Assembly: GCF_004010325.2 (NCBI RefSeq)
Contig: NZ_SADR02000007.1
Coordinates: 1-64,000 of the forward strand
Source of the DNA: Mesorhizobium sp. M00.F.Ca.ET.216.01.1.1
Lineage (GTDB): Bacteria; Pseudomonadota; Alphaproteobacteria; Rhizobiales; Rhizobiaceae
Reading direction: 5' to 3'
Length of the DNA: 64,000 nucleotides
The notes beneath the pieces are model-generated. The model did no database searches and had not been told where the DNA came from. It was given only the letters and a program-made list of their open reading frames with translations. Of this stretch, positions 60,469-64,000 are shown piece after piece; positions within the stretch are counted from its first letter, which is position 1; each line of letters begins with the position of its first letter. Both the position numbers and the translations under genes were made by a program.

Positions 60469-61191
60469 TCACCAAAGATAGAAAAATGCGAAAATGAACA
60501 CCCAGACCAAGTCGACGAAGTGCCAGTAGAGCCCCATGATCTCGACGTTCTCGTAGCGGCCCGTGCGGCTGGTGAAGAAGCCGCGCCGTCCGATGTCGAA
60601 ATCTCCGCGCCATACCTTTCGCGCCACGATGATCAGGAAGATCACCCCGATCGTCACATGGGTGCCGTGGAAGCCGGTGATCATGAAGAAGGACGAACCG
60701 AACTGTGCAGCGCCCCATGGATTGCCCCACGGCCGCACGCCTTCCGTGATCAGCTTGGTCCATTCGAAGGCTTGCATGCCGACAAAGGTCGCACCTAACG
60801 CCGCGGTCAGAAGCATGAGGATTGCGGTTTTGCGGCGGTCGCGGCGATAGCCGAAATTGACTGCCATGGCCATCGTTCCGCTGCTCGAAATCAGCACGAA
60901 GGTCATGATGGCGATAAGGATCAGTGGAATGTCCGAGCCGCCGATATGCAGGGCAAAGACCTCGCTCGGATTAGGCCACGGCACCCGCGTAGAGATGCGC
61001 GCGGTCATATAGGAGAGCAGGAAGCAGCCGAAGATGAAGGTGTCGCTGAGCAGGAAGATCCACATCATGGCCTTGCCCCAGGACACGTTCTTGAACGCCC
61101 GCTGATCCGAGGACCAGTCGGCGGCGATGCCTTGCAAGCCTGCAGGCCGTGGCGCCGCTTGGCCGATATGCGTCACTGTCGCCTCTGTCAT
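60469..61191 (-). CDS. coxP: heme-copper oxidase subunit III-type protein (CoxP-like)
   Basis: 240 residues with five to six helices of the subunit III family, including FLLSDTFIFGCFLLSYM, ATFVGMQAFEWTKLI, GSSFFMITGFHGTHVTIGVIFL and YWHFVDLVWVFIFAFFYLW. The E/H residues of the lipid cavity (FEW, GFHGTHV) are kept. It is a second subunit III-like chain, as in the Bradyrhizobium coxMNOP operon. It stabilises subunit I and supports proton uptake. Confidence 0.87.
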   Translation of the reverse strand: MTEATVTHIGQAAPRPAGLQGIAADWSSDQRAFKNVSWGKAMMWIFLLSDTFIFGCFLLSYMTARISTRVPWPNPSEVFALHIGGSDIPLILIAIMTFVLISSSGTMAMAVNFGYRRDRRKTAILMLLTAALGATFVGMQAFEWTKLITEGVRPWGNPWGAAQFGSSFFMITGFHGTHVTIGVIFLIIVARKVWRGDFDIGRRGFFTSRTGRYENVEIMGLYWHFVDLVWVFIFAFFYLW

Positions 61192-61204
61192 CCGCGCGGC
61201 CCTC

Positions 61205-61909
61205 CTAGGTCAGCAACTGTCGGCAAATGTCGATGAAAGTCGCGGCCCAGCCGGCCAGAAGGGCGAAGATGGCGAGCCAGATGAAAAGCAGGAAATGCCA
61301 GTACATGGCGCAGAGTTCGACGCTGAGGCGAAGCCGCTCCGGCCGCGCTCCGTTCCAGGCGCCGGCGGACGTTCTGCCCAGGCCCACCAGTCCTCCCACT
61401 ATGTGCAGTCCATGCATCCCGGTTATAAGGTAGAAAAAACTGTTGGCCGGATTGGAGGTCAGGAAATAGCCGTCGGCGGTCAGTTCCCGCCATGCCGTTA
61501 TCTGTCCAATCAGGAAGGCAAGCGCGGTGAGCCCCGCCGTGGCAAGGCCGAGCCTGACGTTCTCGATCTGGCCCCTGCGTGCCGCGACCGAGGCGCATTG
61601 CAGCGCGACGCTGCTCAAGACCAGAACGCCGGTGTTGAGCCAGAGCAGGCGCGGAACCGGCAGGGCCCGCCAGTCCGACAGCTCCATGCGCATGAAGTAG
61701 GCGCTGGTGAACAGTGCAAACAGGCATCCGACGACGGCGAGGAAGACGCCGAGACCGATCTTGGCGGTCGGCAGCGCCGATCGGTCCAAGGCGACAAAAT
61801 CCCCGGCCATACCTTGTTCGAGCCATGGCTTCGTCATCAGCCGCTGATGGGAAAGCCACCATCCGGCAAAGCCGGCGATTACAAGCAGGAAAACGATAAT
61901 CACGCTCAT
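61205..61909 (-). CDS. coxO: heme-copper oxidase subunit III-type protein (CoxO-like)
   Basis: 234 residues. About seven hydrophobic segments, with FSxTSAYFMRMELSDW, NSFFYLITGMHGLHIVGGLVGL and MYWHFLLFIWLAIFALLAGW, again typical of subunit III (GMHGLHI, YWHF). The start overlaps the subunit I stop by four bases (ATGA). Together with CoxP it represents the two-chain subunit III arrangement. Confidence 0.87.
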   Translation of the reverse strand: MSVIIVFLLVIAGFAGWWLSHQRLMTKPWLEQGMAGDFVALDRSALPTAKIGLGVFLAVVGCLFALFTSAYFMRMELSDWRALPVPRLLWLNTGVLVLSSVALQCASVAARRGQIENVRLGLATAGLTALAFLIGQITAWRELTADGYFLTSNPANSFFYLITGMHGLHIVGGLVGLGRTSAGAWNGARPERLRLSVELCAMYWHFLLFIWLAIFALLAGWAATFIDICRQLLT

Positions 61910-63675
61910 GCCGGCTCCCTGGAGGGGCCGAAGGAGCCCGGCACGTTTTGCGGGATGAAGTCCTCCTTGGCGCCCGGCACGCTGTAGTCATAGGCCCAGC
62001 GATAGACGATGGGCAGCTCCTTGCCGAAATTGCCATGAGCCGGCGGTGTTTCGGGCGTCTGCCATTCGAGCGTCGTGGCCCGCCATGGATTGCCGCCGGC
62101 CTCGCGGCCATGGCGGATACTCCAGATCAGATTGAACAGGAACACCATCTGGGCAAAGCCGACAATGAACGCCATGATGCTGATGAACGAGTTCAGGTGG
62201 TGGGCCGACTCCGTCATGATCGCCATGTCGGTCAGTTCGTTGTAGCGCCTCGGCACGCCCATCAGGCCGAGGTAGTGCATGGGAAAGAAGATCAGGTAGG
62301 CGCCGAGGAACGTGACCCAGAAATGGAACCGTCCCAGCGTTTCATTCAGCATCCGGCCGGTGACCTTCGGATACCAGTGGTAGATCGCCCCGAAGATCAC
62401 GATGATCGGGGCGACGCCCATGACCATGTGAAAATGGGCGACGACGAACATCGTGTCCGACAGCGGAACGTCGACGACGACGTTGCCGAGGAACAGCCCG
62501 GTCAACCCTCCATTGACGAAGGTGACAATGAAGGCCAGGGCAAAAAGCATCGGGATGGTGAGATGGATGTCGCCGCGCCATAGCGTCAGCACCCAATTGT
62601 AGACCTTGATGGCGGTCGGAACGGCGATGATCAATGTCGTGGTGGCGAAGAAGAAGCCGAAATAGGGGTGCATACCGCTGACATACATGTGGTGCGCCCA
62701 GACCAGGAAGCTCAGCGCGCCGATGGCTACGATGGCCCAGACCATCATCCGGTAGCCGAAGATGTTCTTGCGCGCGTGGGTGCTGATCAGGTCGGATACG
62801 ATGCCGAAGGCAGGGAGCGCGACGATGTAGACCTCGGGGTGGCCGAAGAACCAGAACAGATGCTGGAACAGGATCGGGCTGCCGCCATTATGCTGCAATT
62901 GCTCGCCCATCTCGACGATAGCCGGCATGAAGAAGCTGGTGCCGAGCGCCCGGTCGAAGAGCATCATCACGCAGGCGACGAACAGCGCCGGGAAGGCGAG
63001 CAACGCCATGACCGTCGCGGTGAAGATGCCCCAGACGGTCAGCGGCAGGCGCATCAGCGTCATGCCGCGCGTGCGACCCTGCAGCACCGTCACGACATAG
63101 TTCAGGCCGCCCATGGTGAAGCCGATGATGAACAGGATCAGCGAGACGAGCATCAGCATGATGCCCCAGTCCTGGCCGCCTGGCGTACCGGTCATGATGG
63201 CTTGCGGCGGGTAGAGCGTCCAACCGGCACCCGTCGGTCCGCCGGGCGCAAAGAAACTCGACACTAGGACCAGCACCGCGAGCAGGTAGATCCAGTAGCT
63301 CAGCATGTTGACATAGGGGAAAACCATGTCGCGAGCGCCGACCATCAGCGGGATCAGGTAGTTGCCGAAGCCGCCGAGGAAGAGTGCTGTGAGCAGATAG
63401 ATCACCATGATCATGCCGTGCATGGTGATGAACTGGTAATAGGCTTCCGGGGTGATGAAATCGAACGTGCCGGGGAAGCCGAGTTGCAGCCGCATCAGCC
63501 AGGACAGCACCAGCGCGACCAGGCCGATTGCCGTCGCCGTCGCCGAGTACTGGATGGCAATGACCTTGGCGTCTTGCGAGAAGACGTACTTCGTCCACCA
63601 GCTGTGCGGATGGTAGAGCTCGACCTCCGCGACTTCGGCCGGCGGGACCGCATCTGCAGGTGTGATATCGACCAT
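61906..63675 (-). CDS. coxN: cytochrome c oxidase subunit I (CoxN-like)
   Basis: 589 residues with twelve helices. Metal sites: the heme a His in YQFITMHGMIMVIYLLTALF, CuB ligands in WFFGHPEVYIVALPAFGI (Tyr-His crosslink region) and VWAHHMYVSGMHPY, and heme a/a3 His residues in HFHMVMGVAPI. HPEVYI and the K-channel elements show an A-type proton-pumping oxidase. It contains the reaction centre that reduces O2 to water. The N-terminal 30 residues (MVDITPADAVPPAEVAEVEL) are a hydrophilic extension. Confidence 0.95.
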   Translation of the reverse strand: MVDITPADAVPPAEVAEVELYHPHSWWTKYVFSQDAKVIAIQYSATATAIGLVALVLSWLMRLQLGFPGTFDFITPEAYYQFITMHGMIMVIYLLTALFLGGFGNYLIPLMVGARDMVFPYVNMLSYWIYLLAVLVLVSSFFAPGGPTGAGWTLYPPQAIMTGTPGGQDWGIMLMLVSLILFIIGFTMGGLNYVVTVLQGRTRGMTLMRLPLTVWGIFTATVMALLAFPALFVACVMMLFDRALGTSFFMPAIVEMGEQLQHNGGSPILFQHLFWFFGHPEVYIVALPAFGIVSDLISTHARKNIFGYRMMVWAIVAIGALSFLVWAHHMYVSGMHPYFGFFFATTTLIIAVPTAIKVYNWVLTLWRGDIHLTIPMLFALAFIVTFVNGGLTGLFLGNVVVDVPLSDTMFVVAHFHMVMGVAPIIVIFGAIYHWYPKVTGRMLNETLGRFHFWVTFLGAYLIFFPMHYLGLMGVPRRYNELTDMAIMTESAHHLNSFISIMAFIVGFAQMVFLFNLIWSIRHGREAGGNPWRATTLEWQTPETPPAHGNFGKELPIVYRWAYDYSVPGAKEDFIPQNVPGSFGPSREPA

Positions 63676-63779
63676 CGGAACACCTCCGTGCCCTTTTCAG
63701 CCAGACTCGACAGTTTCGAGCCCTGCCGCAATTTTCAAACCTGACGTTTCAAACCTAACGCCTTCGTCTCCCTGATCGT

Positions 63780-64000
63780 CTATTCCGCCGAGCCCGTTTG
63801 CTGGGGCGCCGACAGTTGTGCGAAAGTCTGCTGCTGGCCAAGCCAGGCCAGATAATCTTCCTGGCTGTCGACCATGACTACGCCATGCATCATCGGATGC
63901 CCCTGGCCGCAAAGTTCGGCGCACAGCACTTGGAAGGTTCCGGTCTTGGTGGGGGTAAACCAGAAATAGGTGACCGAGCCCGGGATCATGTCCATCTTGG
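63780..64000 (-). CDS. coxM: cytochrome c oxidase subunit II (CoxM-like), C-terminal part
   Basis: About 72 residues are inside the window; the gene enters from the right edge. FWFTPTKTGTFQVLCAELCGQGHPMMHGVVMVDS carries the complete CuA site (C-x3-C-x3-H with the Met of HPMMH). The C-terminal tail is short (QQTFAQLSAPQQTGSAE), with no fused cytochrome c domain. It accepts electrons from soluble cytochrome c. About 100 bp separate it from subunit I. Confidence 0.92.
   Translation of the reverse strand, partial: KMDMIPGSVTYFWFTPTKTGTFQVLCAELCGQGHPMMHGVVMVDSQEDYLAWLGQQQTFAQLSAPQQTGSAE

Overview
The window reads as a chromosomal segment of an alphaproteobacterium of the order Hyphomicrobiales, most like Mesorhizobium or a near relative. 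The grounds are high GC with strong GC3, a fused secDF, a PopZ-type DUF2497 protein, a cox cluster in the rhizobial coxMNOP order, DUF1127 genes followed by CCUCCUCCC-loop small RNAs, candidate EcfG promoters, and dispersed palindromic intergenic elements of rhizobial type. This placement is inferred from gene content; no database search was possible.

Layout. 1-5.8 kb: phosphoribosyltransferase fragment, NUDIX hydrolase, an ArsR/SRPBCC pair, and a sulfide/persulfide-type locus (ArsR-rhodanese fusion divergent from metallo-hydrolase, MFS transporter and nucleoside phosphorylase genes), each regulator with a clear inverted-repeat operator. 5.8-8.4 kb: small stress-type genes with two EcfG-like promoters, three copies of a hairpin repeat, tRNA-Asn and tRNA-Cys. 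8.4-24.5 kb: PIMT-like protein, TolC, PopZ, ValS, FadL-type porin, IlvD, Sel1 protein, exonuclease III, glyoxalase, A-type Fe-S protein, dNTPase and ArgS. 24.6-37.5 kb: one long plus-strand envelope, chromosome and export run: giant acidic SPOR protein, NagZ, ScpA, ScpB, TatABC, SerS, SurE, Pcm and an NlpD-like LysM/LytM lipoprotein. 37.7-44.5 kb: DUF815 ATPase, YajC, SecDF, two homologues of mitochondrial complex I assembly factors side by side, and a membrane fatty acid hydroxylase. 44.5-46.6 kb: ParDE toxin-antitoxin pair and TrmFO.

46.71-51.38 kb is the most unusual part. A 37/38-nt direct repeat bounds about 4.6 kb that carries a broken tyrosine integrase next to one repeat, a TylF-like methyltransferase, a lipoprotein and several small genes, at least three of which are interrupted by in-frame stops (TGA, TAG, TAA). 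The repeat is the 3' half of the terminator hairpin of a CCUCCUCCC-loop sRNA array that follows two DUF1127 genes. The element therefore appears to have integrated into the 3' end of an sRNA gene, as other islands do into tRNA genes, and to be decaying.

52-64 kb: a DUF2157/GDYXXLXY membrane pair, tRNA-Leu, trigger factor, a soluble cytochrome c followed by 23-bp tandem repeats, heme O synthase (CtaB), a 26-residue membrane micropeptide, a DUF2189 protein, a YbaK-type deacylase, and a minus-strand cytochrome oxidase operon (subunit II cut by the window edge, then I, III, III-like, IV). CtaB and the cytochrome c plausibly serve this oxidase. No rRNA genes, CRISPR arrays or intact transposons were seen.
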